Shown: positions 41,951-51,655 of the stretch, in pieces
Position numbering within the stretch: position 1 is the stretch's first letter
Layout: every line of letters starts with the position of its first letter
Assembly: GCF_905163445.1 (NCBI RefSeq)
Contig: NC_053199.1
Location: 15,704,001 to 15,768,000 of the forward strand
Origin: Pararge aegeria
Lineage: Eukaryota; Arthropoda; Insecta; Lepidoptera; Nymphalidae
Length of the DNA: 64,000 bases
Direction of reading: 5' to 3'
Translations under genes and position numbers: made by a program
Notes under the pieces: generated by a model
Seen by the model: only the letters and a program-made list of their open reading frames with translations
Database searches by the model: none
Told to the model about the DNA's origin: nothing

Positions 41951-42588
41951 ACAAACTATTTAGAATTCGGAAGAGTTAGAGGTTCGTGCCAACGATCGCA
42001 GATTGCTTAGCGGCACGACTTTGTCAGATAAAATCCGCAAAAAACACTTCGATAGCGCCAGACACCAAACTTGTGACGCCATCTACCGCAAACGACAGTG
42101 AACTAATTCAATGCTACTGTACTGACTGTAAATATTCTAAATTTCCAACTTATACAGTTCAAACAGGTTATCATAGTAAAAACTAGAAATAAATCAAATA
42201 ACAAGTTTCTTTCTCAAGAACAAAATTATTTGGTTTCACACATTTAAGAATATTTGCTGCACACATTTGAGAATTGTAAACTTGGTCAAATTATACTTAA
42301 GCATTAGTATTTTTGAACAATATTGAATTAAATTTGGCGCCATATCTAAAAAACCTATTTGTTCACGTAATTCTTGACCGAAAACTGTAGGTTACCTAAT
42401 ATATTACTGGCAAATACTCATTCAGGTAGGTGCTTCAATGACTTAGTGGATTTAATTATAAATATTAACTAATTCGAACCTAATGATTTCACAACCTGTT
42501 GAAATATCTCTTATCGGAATACGGAGACAAGGAGTAATTAGAAAAGTCACTTTTTTAAATGTGTTGCGTTAGAAAGATCATATTATTT
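41951..42588. other. no gene seen
   Basis: AT-rich with no recognisable signal. Confidence 0.3.
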
Positions 42589-42812
42589 TAACCGACTTCA
42601 AAAAGGTTACCCGTTTACCGTTTACTCAAAGATGCCTGAACCGATTTTAAAACTTCTTTTGTTTTAAAGGCATACTTTCCAGGTGGCCCCATTTAAATTT
42701 TGTCGAAGTCGGTCGAGCTGCGTTAAAGAATCAACAATAATGTAACCCAAAGTAGCAATTTTTTTTTGCTTTTTAGTTCCTAGGCGTATGATGAAGTCGG
42801 TTTTTTTTTAAT
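42589..42812. mobile_element. short element with AACCGACTTCA terminal inverted repeats
   Basis: Left end AACCGACTTCAAAAAGG, right end TGAAGTCGGTTTTTTTTT. The ends match a very common lepidopteran MITE-like repeat whose tips read AAACCGACTTC (recalled, not searched). It also has GAAGTCGG internally near 42698. No ORF. Confidence 0.6.
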
Positions 42813-42835
42813 TTAAAAATAATTGACTACAAGTT

Positions 42836-42905
42836 AGCCCTTGACTGCAATCTCACCTGTACTATGATGGTACAACGAGCTTACCTGTTATACGTTAGAC
42901 GTTAT
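42836..42905 (-). mobile_element. SINE-B tail fragment
   Basis: CTACAAGTTAGCCCTTGACT-GCAATCTCACC is the reverse of the SINE-B 3' end. Confidence 0.75.
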
Positions 42906-42958
42906 AGTAAACCCTTGTCTGACTGTTTAGAATGATATCATCATCATTAAGTTTTTTT

Positions 42959-43190
42959 GGACGGCCAATTGGCGCGACCCTGCTTTCTGAGTTCAAGGCC
43001 GTGGGTTCGATTCCCACAACTGGAATAATGTTCGTGTGATGAACATGAATATTTTTCAGTGTCTGGGTGTTTGTGTGTACATTATTAGTATTTATGTTTA
43101 TTATTCATTAAAATATTCATCAGTCATCATAAGCTACGCTTACTTTGGGGCTAGATGGCGATGTATGTATTTTCGTAGTATATTTATTAT
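42959..43190 (+). mobile_element. SINE-A, reference copy
   Basis: tRNA-derived SINE of about 230 bases. The head is GGACGGCCAATTGGCGCGAC-CCTGCTTTCTGAG (A-box region) and the B box GGTTCGATTCC is at 43004. The body has AACATGAATATTTTTCAGTG, TCTGGGTGTTTG, AAAATATTCATCAGTCATC, AGCTACGCTTACTTTGGGGC and TAGATGGCGATG. The tail is TCGTAGTATATTTATTATTA. Ten copies or fragments occur in the window. The body after the B box is unrelated to tRNA and is as well conserved as the head. Confidence 0.9.
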
Positions 43191-43216
43191 TATTTATTAT
43201 AAATGTTTATATATAA

Positions 43217-43432
43217 ACTAGCTAGTACACGCGTTCTTCGTCCGCCTTTATTATAGTTAATTACAAATCCAGTTGGAATCGCTTGTTTTCCTGGCATAAA
43301 AAGAACCCTATGTTTCTCTCTGTTCTTTCAACTAACTCTACCTACGCCAAAAATCACGTCGATGTTGCTGTTAGGGCGTTAAGGAAGGACCAATAAACAA
43401 ACAAACCTTAGCATTTATAATATTAGTATGTA
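43217..43432 (+). mobile_element. TAGR-type element
   Basis: ACTAGCTAGTACACGCGTTC-TTCGTCCGCC start, AACTCTACCTACGCCAAAAA-TCACGTCG, then ACAAACAAACCTTAGCATTT-ATAATATTAGTATG end. This is a complete short member with both characteristic termini. Confidence 0.65.
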
Positions 43433-44189
43433 TTCAATGGTTAATAAACAATATGCAATATACAGGATAACTTGCATGATTCAATAAGAAACATTTACAT
43501 TACACATAATCAAAACAAATATCGAAGCGATTGAATTACGAATTACCCTCAATTTTTAAGTAGGCTGCAAATAAATTGGTGAGATATTATCGAAAATATT
43601 TATTTTGTACGTGACAGTTTTATAAACAAACCCCGATATATGATTACACGGCCGTCGGATTAATGCGAACATTTTTGATTTCTAAATACCGAGTTACTGA
43701 AGGAGATTTATATGCTTCCAAATAATTTTGGGTTGATATACAATCATGATTGCAAAAGTTCAGTTACCTACGTCTGGATTTCGAGGGATCGCGTTCGTTT
43801 AACGCACGCGTCTTTTATTTAGGTATGTGCCTACGTAGAACAGCACGTCGCGTCTTGAGGAAACATGAATGCATGAAACTCTTCTCATTCTTTGCGGAAA
43901 CCCTGTACTCGGCCAGATTGATGATGAAGAAGAAGCCATCGTTTTTTTTATTCCAATACAAGTAAGCCATTGATTGCATTCGCATTGGTCATAATGAAGT
44001 TTTAGATGCTAGCGGACTAAACTGTAAGGGCACGTTAAAAGTAGCAACATTAACTCCGATTGAGTTCAACGCTGGCAGAACGCACTTTAACTTTCCACAA
44101 TCCAAATCCTCCTGACCAGGCCAAAGAAAATTCAATGATATAGTACGTGGCATTTGGGCCCGTATTAACTATACAATAAAAATAATATT
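43433..44189. other. no gene seen
   Basis: AT-rich. A 71-codon ORF at 43750 has no motif. Confidence 0.3.
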
Positions 44190-44350
44190 ATTTTATTTAT
44201 TTTTATTTATACACTTTATTTGTACACCACTCACAAAAACGAGACACAAAAAAGAAAAAACACATGAAGCAGGATATAAAAGGCGGCCTTATCGCTACGT
44301 AGCGATCTTTGCCAGGCAACCTTAGGATTAGAAAAAACTAAAAAGAAAAC
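44190..44350 (-). mobile_element. LINE-4 3' UTR
   Basis: Reverse of the LINE-4 end: ACACTTTATTTGTACACCAC, AAAAGGCGGCCTTATCGCTA, GATCTTTGCCAGGCAACCTT-AGGATTAG. Confidence 0.75.
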
Positions 44351-45212
44351 GAATAGGTATTATACTAAATCCTACAAAATATTTCCTACATTTCGCAGAT
44401 GACGATGTCACTCATAAATGTTCATTTGTAGTCGACGACAAATTTTTACCATATTGTTATAATGATTTGATGGCGATCAGTAGAAAATCGATCGTTTTTG
44501 TAATTTTTATTATCGTGTTTATACCTACACTTGGAGAAAATATTTTTATTTTTAAATGCATATAAATATTGCGGAACCTACATGTTTTGACTCTCTTTCA
44601 ATAGTGGCCTGAGTGCTTTACCACTATGCTATGGTTCTTATGCTGTCGACAGACAACAAATAACGACAGATTAAACGGGCATATATTATTTTGGGCCACA
44701 GAGTCGCAGTCCTGCCAGTTGCGCAATTTTATATGCATTTCAAAACGCTTTCAATTCGTTTAGTGATTCAATTCGACTCGTCGCATCGGTATGCGGTTGT
44801 AGATTTGGCGGATATGCGCCATTAGTATAATAGGCAAAAGCGATAGGCACGGGCGTCTAGCAAAGTGCTATAACTCGGCGTACGACCGACGCCGGCGCAG
44901 GCGCCGACAACGCGTGCATGCCGGAGCGTTATGACTATACTGATTTTGAACTTAGCCTCATAATTAATCCATAAATAAATAAAATAAAATTACGTTAAGA
45001 AATGCTTTTAACGCAAAAGTATGTCTGCCTATTTGTGCTTCTATCAGTCACCAGGGAAGCATAGGATGGATGTGAATATTTGCATACAGATAGTTTACGG
45101 GACGGGGAGTGAGGAAAAGTTTTCTACTGGATAGATCTCGCTATATCTTTATGATTAAATTGCTGAACGGATTTTGTTTAAGTTTATAGGTAGTGTTTAT
45201 TTTATTTATTTA
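44351..45212. other. no gene; CpG-rich low-copy patch
   Basis: 44740-44945 is rich in CpG (GGCGGATATGCGCCATTAG, GTACGACCGACGCCGGCGCA) and contains the palindrome CGGCGCAGGCGCCG. None of its blocks recur in the window. It could be unique regulatory DNA or an unrecognised insertion. Confidence 0.35.
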
Positions 45213-45655
45213 CTAGCTGTTGCCCGCGACTTCTTCTGCGTTCTATTTCGTTTTTTGATTTGGCATTCAATTTATTTGTAGTCCTAAAAAATATTTAAGT
45301 ATTCAGTATCGCTAAGCCTTAAATGAGGGGTTTGCTGCTGTCCGCTGAGGAGTTCTATCCTCTATTTCCAACCACAGTTTGGGCAAAATTAAACACATAT
45401 TATAACCTCTATAGTACAAAAAATATTATTTAAATCTGTTATAATTTGTCGGAGTTATGGTGTAAAATCATCAAACACTCATCCCCTCTCCCAAAGGAAC
45501 CGAGCTTAATGTCGGGGTAAAAAGTATTCTATATTACTTCTAACACTTCCAACAATATGTGTACAAAGTTTCATGAGGATCGGTTAAGTAGTTTTTGCGT
45601 GAAAGCGTAACAAACAAACTTACATTCACATTTATAATATTAGTAGGGATAGGGA
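45213..45655 (+). mobile_element. TAGR repeat, long subfamily
   Basis: CTAGCTGTTGCCCGCGACTT start, TATCGCTAAGCCTTAAATGA, CCAACCACAGTTTGGGCAAA, GGAACCGAGCTTAATGTCGG and AAGTTTCATGAGGATCGGTT. The end is TTTATAATATTAGTAGGGAT-AGGGATA. Closely similar to 3579-4042. Confidence 0.8.
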
Positions 45656-45663
45656 TACAAAAG

Positions 45664-46035
45664 CGTAGGCCGTCAGTAGCGTGCATAGAGGTGTGAAAGA
45701 GTGAAGAAAACATCCAGTACGAGTTATAAAAAGCCTACTTTCAAGTATATAGAACTCGTACTGGATATTTTCTCCTTTTTATATAATCTGCATACCCTGT
45801 GCATACCCTCTATGCACGCCACTGTAGGCCGTGTGGTGACGGCAGATGATAATACAGTTCTCACCACCCCTTTTCTTCCCGCGGGTGTTGTACGAGGCGA
45901 CTAAGCTATAATGGAGCTCGGGCAGCAGCGTGCTCTGTGCTAATACTACTGTCTACTGCGATCACCAACCCGTCTGCCCAGCGTGGTCAGAGGCCCGTTG
46001 GTATAGGGCTTTAGTCCAGCATGATAATCATAGTA
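45664..46035 (+). mobile_element. M repeat, reference copy, interrupted by a MITE
   Basis: Outside the MITE the sequence reads TAGGCCGTGTGGTGACGGCA, GATGATAATACAGTTCTCAC-CACC, CGGGTGTTGTACGAGGCGAC-TAAG, CTGCGATCACCAACCCGTCT-GCCC and GGGCTTTAGTCCAGCATGAT. Copies at 17490 and 32385. No ORF; class unknown. Confidence 0.65.
45674..45824 (+). mobile_element. hAT-type MITE, 151 bp, copy 2
   Basis: Left end CAGTAGCGTGCATAGAGG, right end GCATACCCTCTATGCACGCC-ACTG. It is flanked by the identical 8-mer TAGGCCGT at 45666-45673 and 45825-45832. The core holds an inverted repeat (ATCCAGTACGAGTT / AACTCGTACTGGAT) absent as a pair in copy 1. It has inserted near the start of the M repeat. Confidence 0.85.
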
Positions 46036-46544
46036 TTTAGGTTCTTCCCACCCTTGTCACAGCCTTTTCTACTTGTCCGATATTCAAATTTAAATTTCGA
46101 ATTCAAACTTATACTATAAATCTGAAAATCAGTCTTAGTGGGTCAGTTATCAGAATTTATTAATCATTTCGGAAAATAATCAAACACATTAAGGGTTACT
46201 TTTCAGTAAATTAAAATATATACTAAGGGGTAGTATTTATTTTAAGCGGACCCTTTATTTTAAGTGGAAACCGATGAACATAATGAAAACTTGCACCTGT
46301 TTAATTGATCCAAGTTCATATTTTATCAGTAAGTTCATACAGTTTGTAGTCCCAACACTTTGTATGCGCGATTAAACATATTTACGATAAGATTATGAGC
46401 AGACCGTTTATTCCATAAACTGTACATAGCGCCATGTCCACTGATGACACGCCTGTCGATCACAATCTTCGTTTTATGGCTATTTCGTTGGCTACTTCCC
46501 GCAACGTTGCTATATCGGTCAAACACCAATCTTTATATTGAACT
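46036..46544. other. no gene seen
   Basis: AT-rich. The short reverse ORF at 46335 has no motif. Confidence 0.3.
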
Positions 46545-46690
46545 CATCAACATCATCATCATATCAACCGATAGACGTCCACAGCTGGACATAGGTCTTT
46601 TGTAGGGAGTTCCACAATCCACGTTCCGGGACTCCCAGCGATTCGCTGGATGTAGCCTGTACTCCTTGATGAGGGCTGATCTACGCTGCG
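46545..46690 (-). pseudogene. RTE-like LINE, C-terminal coding end and 3' tail
   Basis: The minus strand reads DGRQTQRRSALIKEY and, after frame slips, SRNVDCGTPYKRPMSSCGRL-SVDMMMM. That matches the decayed end of an RTE-type polyprotein whose intact form ends in a RNVDWWNSLQKTYVQQWTS-like stretch. The (ATC)n tail on the + strand at 46548-46562 marks the 3' end. Broken by frameshifts. Confidence 0.55.
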
Positions 46691-46724
46691 TTTGCCGTCC
46701 ATCTTTCCACCGATACTGAATAAA

Positions 46725-46850
46725 CAAGCCTAATTGGTAGACTTCACACGCTTTCGGGATTATGGAGAACACTGGCATGCAGGTTTATTCGTGATGTGTC
46801 CTTCACCGTAAAAGCAAGTGATATCTGGAAAGTGACTTACGTTGGGTGGT
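46725..46850 (-). mobile_element. SINE-C fragment
   Basis: TTGGTAGACTTCACACGCTT, CATGCAGGTTTATTCGTGAT and GTCCTTCACCGTAAAAGCAA-GTGATA. Confidence 0.65.
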
Positions 46851-46884
46851 CGCAAGGTACAACCGGGTAAAAGAGGCTTTTGCA

Positions 46885-47050
46885 AATAACGACAAAGACG
46901 TGCCGCAAAGCGATATAGTGTTCCGGTTGCGTAGAAACCAATTAGGGATATGACTACCATACTCCCTAGTCCGCTACCATCTTAGACTGCATCATCACTT
47001 ACTAGGTGAGATTGCAGTCAAGGATACTTGTGGCGGAATAAAAAAAAAAC
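46885..47050 (+). mobile_element. SINE-B 3' half
   Basis: GACAAAGACGTGCCGCAAAG, AGTGTTCCGG, TATGACTACCATACTCCCTA, GCTACCATCTTAGACTGCAT and TTGTGGCGGAATAAAAAAAA. Confidence 0.8.
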
Positions 47051-47074
47051 GATAGTCAAATCAAGAAAATATAA

Positions 47075-47600
47075 ATGCTGGCCGTTTGTATCGTTACGGC
47101 GCTATCAATGATATAGTCCGTCACGCTCTGCCTCTGCGTCTATTCCTGCACAATTGGAACCTCCCGGTTTGTTTAGGGAGGCAAGAGACCAGACGGTATG
47201 GCTATAGTACCGTGGTCGATGGAGAGTGTGCTGGTGTGGGATGCGACCTGCGTTGATACGATGGCAGCTCCTCACTTGCCAAGTATGCCCCAAGCAAGCG
47301 GCAGCAGCTGCCGAATCTGCTCAAATGCTTAAGCGCCGTAAATACTCCGATATTTGTAATGACTAGTTTTTTGCGGCGCTTGCGTTTGAGACTCTGGGCC
47401 CGTGGTCTTCGGACATTTTATTAACATCGTGTCCCAAAAATTGGTCCTTGCGTCTGGGTGACCCAAGAGCTGGCGCTTATTTAGCCCAACGGCTAAGTAT
47501 CGCAATTCAAAGGGGCAATAGCACCAGCGTTTTGGGTACCATGCCCGTAAGTGAACAGTTGGATGGCTTATATTTATTGTAAATGTAATTTTAGTTTGTA
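47075..47600 (+). pseudogene. LINE-6 polyprotein C-terminus, lightly broken
   Basis: Read across three frames, the segment gives SIPAQLEPPGLFREA, then RPDGMAIVPWSMESVLVWDA-TCVDTMAAPHLPS, then AESAQMLKRRKYSDICND, one stop, and FFAALAFETLGPWSSDILL. It closes with AYLAQRLSIAIQRGNSTSVL-GTMP and LYLL-stop at about 47575. This is the C-terminal region that follows the RT in a widespread class of non-LTR polyproteins. The PDG...WD spacing (15 residues between the two Asp) resembles the PD-x12-14-D core of the restriction-like endonuclease of R2-type LINEs; that link is inference. At least two frameshifts and one stop make it a pseudogene. Confidence 0.7.
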
Positions 47601-47824
47601 ATTATTATTTCCCTAGAAAAATATATTTTTCATTGGTTTATAAATAAAAAAAAACAAGAAAATGGTCACAAAGAAGTGCAATCCAAAGAAGTGCATCGTT
47701 ATCAACCTGTTACCTGTTTTTGGATCTAGTCCACCACGCTGGCCTACTGCAGAATAGTACTTTTAATAGTAATATTTAACAGAATATATAGGGAGACAAG
47801 TGATAACTAAGTGCATAATATTTG

Positions 47825-47990
47825 TCAAATAAGCAGCCCAGTGATGGTAAATGCATCGCGTTGGATGATGGGAAGCCATCGTCTAAACAGAGCAACATTT
47901 CGCAGGTCACGCAAAAAACACGTCTTGTAAAGGGCCACCCCCCATATGTCTATAAACTTGAGGCTTAAGTTTGAGCCTCCTTTGCCTATA
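47825..47990 (-). mobile_element. K SINE-like fragment
   Basis: CAGTGATGGTAAATGCATCG, AGCCATCGTCTAAACAGAGC-AACATTTCGCAGG and TATAAACTTGAGGCTTAAG follow reversed K order with gaps. Confidence 0.55.
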
Positions 47991-48019
47991 ATTAAAAATC
48001 TATGCAAATCTTCATTAAA

Positions 48020-48215
48020 TTTTTAATAAAAGCTGTATTTGACAGTTTGACAGTTCAAAAATAGGAGTGCTCCGATCGTCACCAAACTTTACAGGATTAC
48101 TCGCCAGGTCAATCCGGAGATTCCCAAAGTTTCATTGAAATCGGTCCAGCCGTTTCGGAGCCTATAAGGAACATACCCACACACTTTCTCTTTTATATAT
48201 ATATAGATATATTAG
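48020..48215 (+). mobile_element. TAGR-2 distal half
   Basis: AATAAAAGCTGTATTTGACA, GTGCTCCGATCGTCACCAAA, CGCCAGGTCAATCCGGAGAT and CGTTTCGGAGCCTATAAGGA. Nearly identical to 14535-14730. Confidence 0.8.
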
Positions 48216-48242
48216 GAATTATTATCATACAATATTAATATA

Positions 48243-48545
48243 ACCTAAAATAAACTATTTAAAACTAAATAAAATCTAAAACGTCCTCGAAACCACCGCA
48301 GCGAGGCACAGTTCCTAAGATGCTGGCAGCATTGCCCCTTTGGATGGCCAAACTATTTCGTTGGCCAAGGTAACTGCCCGCTCTAGGATCACCGGTTGAC
48401 TCGATAACCCTTTTCGATAATTCTTTGAAAAGCTGTCTTGCCTCCGGACCCCACGGTCCCAAAGTCTCTACTCCAAAAGGCACAAAAATGAAGCTGCTAT
48501 CCAGGTTTTCATATTTATGCCTCTTGACCTGCTCGGCACAATATA
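48243..48545 (-). mobile_element. LINE-6 3' end with open C-terminal frame
   Basis: The minus strand, 48483 down to 48265, is open for 72 codons: MPFGVETLGPWGPEARQLFK, VIESTGDPRAGSYLGQRNSL, AIQRGNAASILGTVPRCGGF, then a stop. It aligns with the + copy at 47405-47560 (FETLGPW..GDPRAGAYLAQR..AIQRGN). The frame continues upstream as VPF-like codons, so the first Met is not a real start. It is a 5'-truncated retrotransposon end, with the 107-base terminal part identical to 28459-28570. Confidence 0.8.
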
Positions 48546-48559
48546 TATTATATTATATA

Positions 48560-48775
48560 TATATATTTGTAGTTACTTATTTATTTATTTGTTTTTAGTT
48601 ACAAATATTGTTTTTCATATATTATATATAAATATTTAAGAAATTAAATTTTTATTTTATGGGTATATGTTGTATATTGGACGGCCGTTGTTTTGTTAAA
48701 CATTGCATTTTTTTCTATTTACTCTTTTGGTGTGCAATAAAAGTATATTCATTCATTTATTCATTTCACCGGCGT
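48560..48775 (+). mobile_element. retroelement 3' tail, unassigned family
   Basis: TTGGACGGCCGTTGTTTTGT and TTTGGTGTGCAATAAAAGTA-TATTCATTCATTTATTCATT look like a LINE 3' terminus with an (ATTC)n tail. No coding part is visible. Confidence 0.45.
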
Positions 48776-49669
48776 GGCTGATTACACGTTGTTAAAAAAG
48801 GACTTGCAATTAAGAAGTCAAGAAGATATAATAAAGTAACATGGAGTACCGGTTTTTTGGTATGTGCGTGTGGAACACAATTTGCAGGTAGGAGTTCCTA
48901 GTCCACATCCCTCGAAGACAAAATGATGTCCAACTTCAAATGCATAATGGATGATGATGATGAGGAAAAACGTGAACGAACGGTAATAAAACTGTCAAGT
49001 CCGTAATCGGAGGCCATACGAGCAAAAAATATTTGAATTGCAATTACAAATTAATAGTAACAACTATTACAATGTTTTTTGTAATTATATACTTTTTATG
49101 TTCGATTCATACCACACGCAATTATAATAACATACGTAACGACTACCAAGTATTAATTGCATATCGATTAATTAATTAATTATTACTGATTGTAATAAAC
49201 TACATCGGTAATATCATGTATTGCTTACGATTTAACAAGTTTTGTGGGGCGCTTTGATGCACCGAGCACTGCTTTTATTTCATTAAAAATTAATACATTA
49301 TTTTTTTATTTTTCTTTAATTGGAAAACCAACAGTTGTAAGTTCTAAATAGTTAACAAATTGGTTGTCTTAAAACTAATAACGGGTTTCCACAGATGAGT
49401 TTTATATAAACAAGGGTACCTGATAGAACCCAGCAAAAATGCAGTCATGTGACGTCATTAACAGGCACGTTGGTCTATTAGACTATTTGTCTACAGATGA
49501 CATATTATAGGAGATTTTAGGGAGCGCTCGACTGTGACTGGAGGCTTCGGCCGTGGCTAGCCTAGCCACAAAATTATTTAGTTTTTCGGTAAGATGTCGC
49601 GTACAAACTTTTTAGGGGTATGGATTTATAAAACTATTTATTTATGGTAATAATTGACAGCGCAAGCAA
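48776..49669. other. no gene seen
   Basis: AT-rich, with a short GATGATGATGA run near 48950-48962. No motif in ORFs. Confidence 0.3.
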
Positions 49670-49830
49670 GGAGCACGTCCTGCAACGTGCCGTCCTGTGT
49701 CCATTAATTTGAGGCGTAAGTGTTAAGCCTCATGGGCCTGCAATAACACCGGACCAAGCTCTTCAGACCGGAGCACAATATTGCAAAAATACTGTCACAA
49801 AAAGATCTGCTACGACAAAAAAAAAAAATT
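49670..49830 (-). mobile_element. K SINE-like element
   Basis: CAAGGAGCACGTCCTGCAAC, GTGTCCATTAATTTGAGGCG, CATGGGCCTGCAATAACACC and CTTCAGACCGGAGCACAATA are the reverse K body. An A run at 49817-49828 closes it. Confidence 0.7.
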
Positions 49831-49837
49831 ATATCCA

Positions 49838-49935
49838 TATCCCTAACAGATAAGCTCGCTAGCATCCTAAACTGCATCATCACTTACCATCGGTGAGCTT
49901 GAAGTCAAGGATTAATTTTTAGTGGACTTAAAAAA
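49838..49935 (+). mobile_element. SINE-B tail
   Basis: CCCTAACAGATAAGCTCGCT, CTAAACTGCATCATCACTTA-CCATCGGTGAG and TTAATTTTTAGTGGACTTAA. Confidence 0.7.
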
Positions 49936-49944
49936 AGGAACTTC

Positions 49945-50185
49945 AAATTGGACGGACGATTGCTTGCTGAGTCCAAGGCCGTGGAGTGGGTTCGAGGAAA
50001 ATGTTTGTGCGATGAACATGAATGTTTTTCAGTGTCTGGGTGTTTATCTGTATATTATAAATATTTATCTATATTATTCATAAAAATATTCATCAGTCAT
50101 CTTAGCACCCATAACACAAGCTACGCTTACTTTGGGGCTAGATGGCGATGTGTGTATTGTCGTAGTATATTTTATTTATTTAAAT
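49945..50185 (+). mobile_element. SINE-A with deleted head
   Basis: TGGACGGACGATTGCTTGCT-GAGTCCAAGGCCGTGG lacks most of the A-to-B interval. The body from GCGATGAACATGAATG through ACACAAGCTACGCTTACTTT to GTCGTAGTATATTT is excellent. A 79-codon ORF here is only SINE sequence in frame. Confidence 0.9.
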
Positions 50186-50778
50186 AGACTCACCTAAAGA
50201 ACCCCGAATCGAAGATACAATAAATTGAATGATCTTTATCAATACATTGAAAATTATATTTAAAGGCGTGCAAAGGGCTGTCTCAGTAAAATATTTAAAA
50301 TACTAACGCAATATAATTAAGTACAATGATAGCTGTTAAGATTGTGAACGAATAATGTGGGTATTTTAACGATTTGTTTGTGGACACAATTTCACGGAAT
50401 TTAGTCTACCTTCGTAAACCAAATTATAAACATTAAAGTTGTTCAGTTTCTTAATGTTCAATTTGTTAGTTAATATACATTAAACAATTCTCTATATGTT
50501 TTACTTAAATTTTCTATGACTTTATATTTTATAGTTAATCTTTTATTTCCTCCCTGTATAATCTTTATCATACCAACATTACAACAGCCAATCGGGTGTG
50601 ATAAAAGTGCGCGCGAACTGTTACCGCGGCCATTAGAAGTTTAAGTGACTGGTTACAAGAACTACGGTGTGAAGAGAATATCTTCCTCACAACTTTCGAT
50701 TCTTTAATATTCTTGTTTTTACTAAACGGCGTGCCGGCCGGCTTTGTGAACAATTAATTCATATTTTAAAACCATTGG
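50186..50778. other. no gene seen
   Basis: AT-rich, with a less AT-biased part at 50580-50750 (GTGCGCGCGAACTGTTACCG). No repeat match. Confidence 0.3.
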
Positions 50779-51000
50779 TGTGCTCGTGTGGTATAGTGCT
50801 GAACTGTCCCTTTTTGGTAAGTCGAAGGCTGGACAGGACTAACATTAAAACCCAGCGCCCTAAAATTTCTACATCCTATCTTAGCGACATTTAACAACGT
50901 AATCTGCCCAATTCTGATTATTGAGAAGTCGTCCTCATAATCATATTAACCTATAGACGTCCACTGCTGGACATATGTCTTTGTGTTCCAAATTCCAAGG
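50779..51000. mobile_element. tRNA-like head and RTE tail scraps
   Basis: TCGTGTGGTATAGTGCTGAA resembles an A box. At 50930-51000 CATATTAACCTATAGACGTC-CACTGCTGGACATATGTC is the reversed 3' end of the RTE-like family at 46545. Confidence 0.4.
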
Positions 51001-51037
51001 TGTTGTGCCGCTATTATGTATTGACATGTAATAAGTA

Positions 51038-51250
51038 TAACTAGCTGACCCGTGCAACTTCGTCTGCACCAAATCAGATATTACCGGAAAACACGAATAA
51101 AATGACATTTTCTAAAGATGAATCCTAGCTAGATCGATTTATCGCCCCCGAAACCCCCTGTATGCTAAATTTCATGAAAATCGTTGGAGCCGATTCCGAG
51201 ATTATATGTATAAAAAAAAAGGGTTGCTCGTTCAAAGATATACAAGAATA
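51038..51250 (+). mobile_element. TAGR element
   Basis: ACTAGCTGACCCGTGCAACT-TCGTCTGC start, GATTTATCGCCCCCGAAACC-CCC, TTCATGAAAATCGTTGGAGC-CGATTCCGAGATTATATGTA. Opposite orientation to 26460-26705, sharing the same blocks. Confidence 0.75.
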
Positions 51251-51364
51251 TATTTTGATCCTTGAATTGAGAATACAGAATCCTCATTTAGCCATTATTG
51301 TATGCATTGTTTCCAAAAACAAGCTTTCCAAACTTGTAACTTTACACCCGCGGTATATTGCTAG

Positions 51365-51478
51365 CTCACACACTTTTTTCCATTTTCACATTTTGTGGTG
51401 AACGCTTATAACATTATAGGTAAAATTATAACTGTCATCTGTTAAATAGTATGTATGAAGTGACTAACCGTTTGTTCT
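51365..51478 (-). mobile_element. S repeat distal part
   Basis: GGTAAAATTATAACTGTCAT-CTGTTAAATAG and GAAGTGACTAACC match the reversed distal S block at 34230-34290. Confidence 0.45.
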
Positions 51479-51534
51479 CAACTTAGATGTCATTGCAGGA
51501 AAACGATCAATGGCTTCTTGATGGTTTCTTGTTG

Positions 51535-51655
51535 GTTGAATATACTTTTAGGATTGTGGTCAGAGTTACTAAAAACAGACAGATTTGACGTTTCAAAGGC
51601 GCTTTTGGTAAACCTAATTGAAATAAATTAATTTTGAATTTGAATTTCAAATTAT
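51535..51655 (+). mobile_element. LINE-2 tail
   Basis: AACAGACAGATTTGACGTTT, CAAAGGCGCTTTTGGTAAAC and AATTGAAATAAATTAATTTT-GAATTTGAAT. Confidence 0.7.

Noticed and set aside
41776..41979. 67-codon ORF with ELNGTERNRTE
   Set aside because: It spans a GGAAC minisatellite and has no coding signature.
49948..50187. 79-codon ORF (SINE in frame)
   Set aside because: It coincides with a SINE-A copy; the same peptide recurs at other SINE-A copies.
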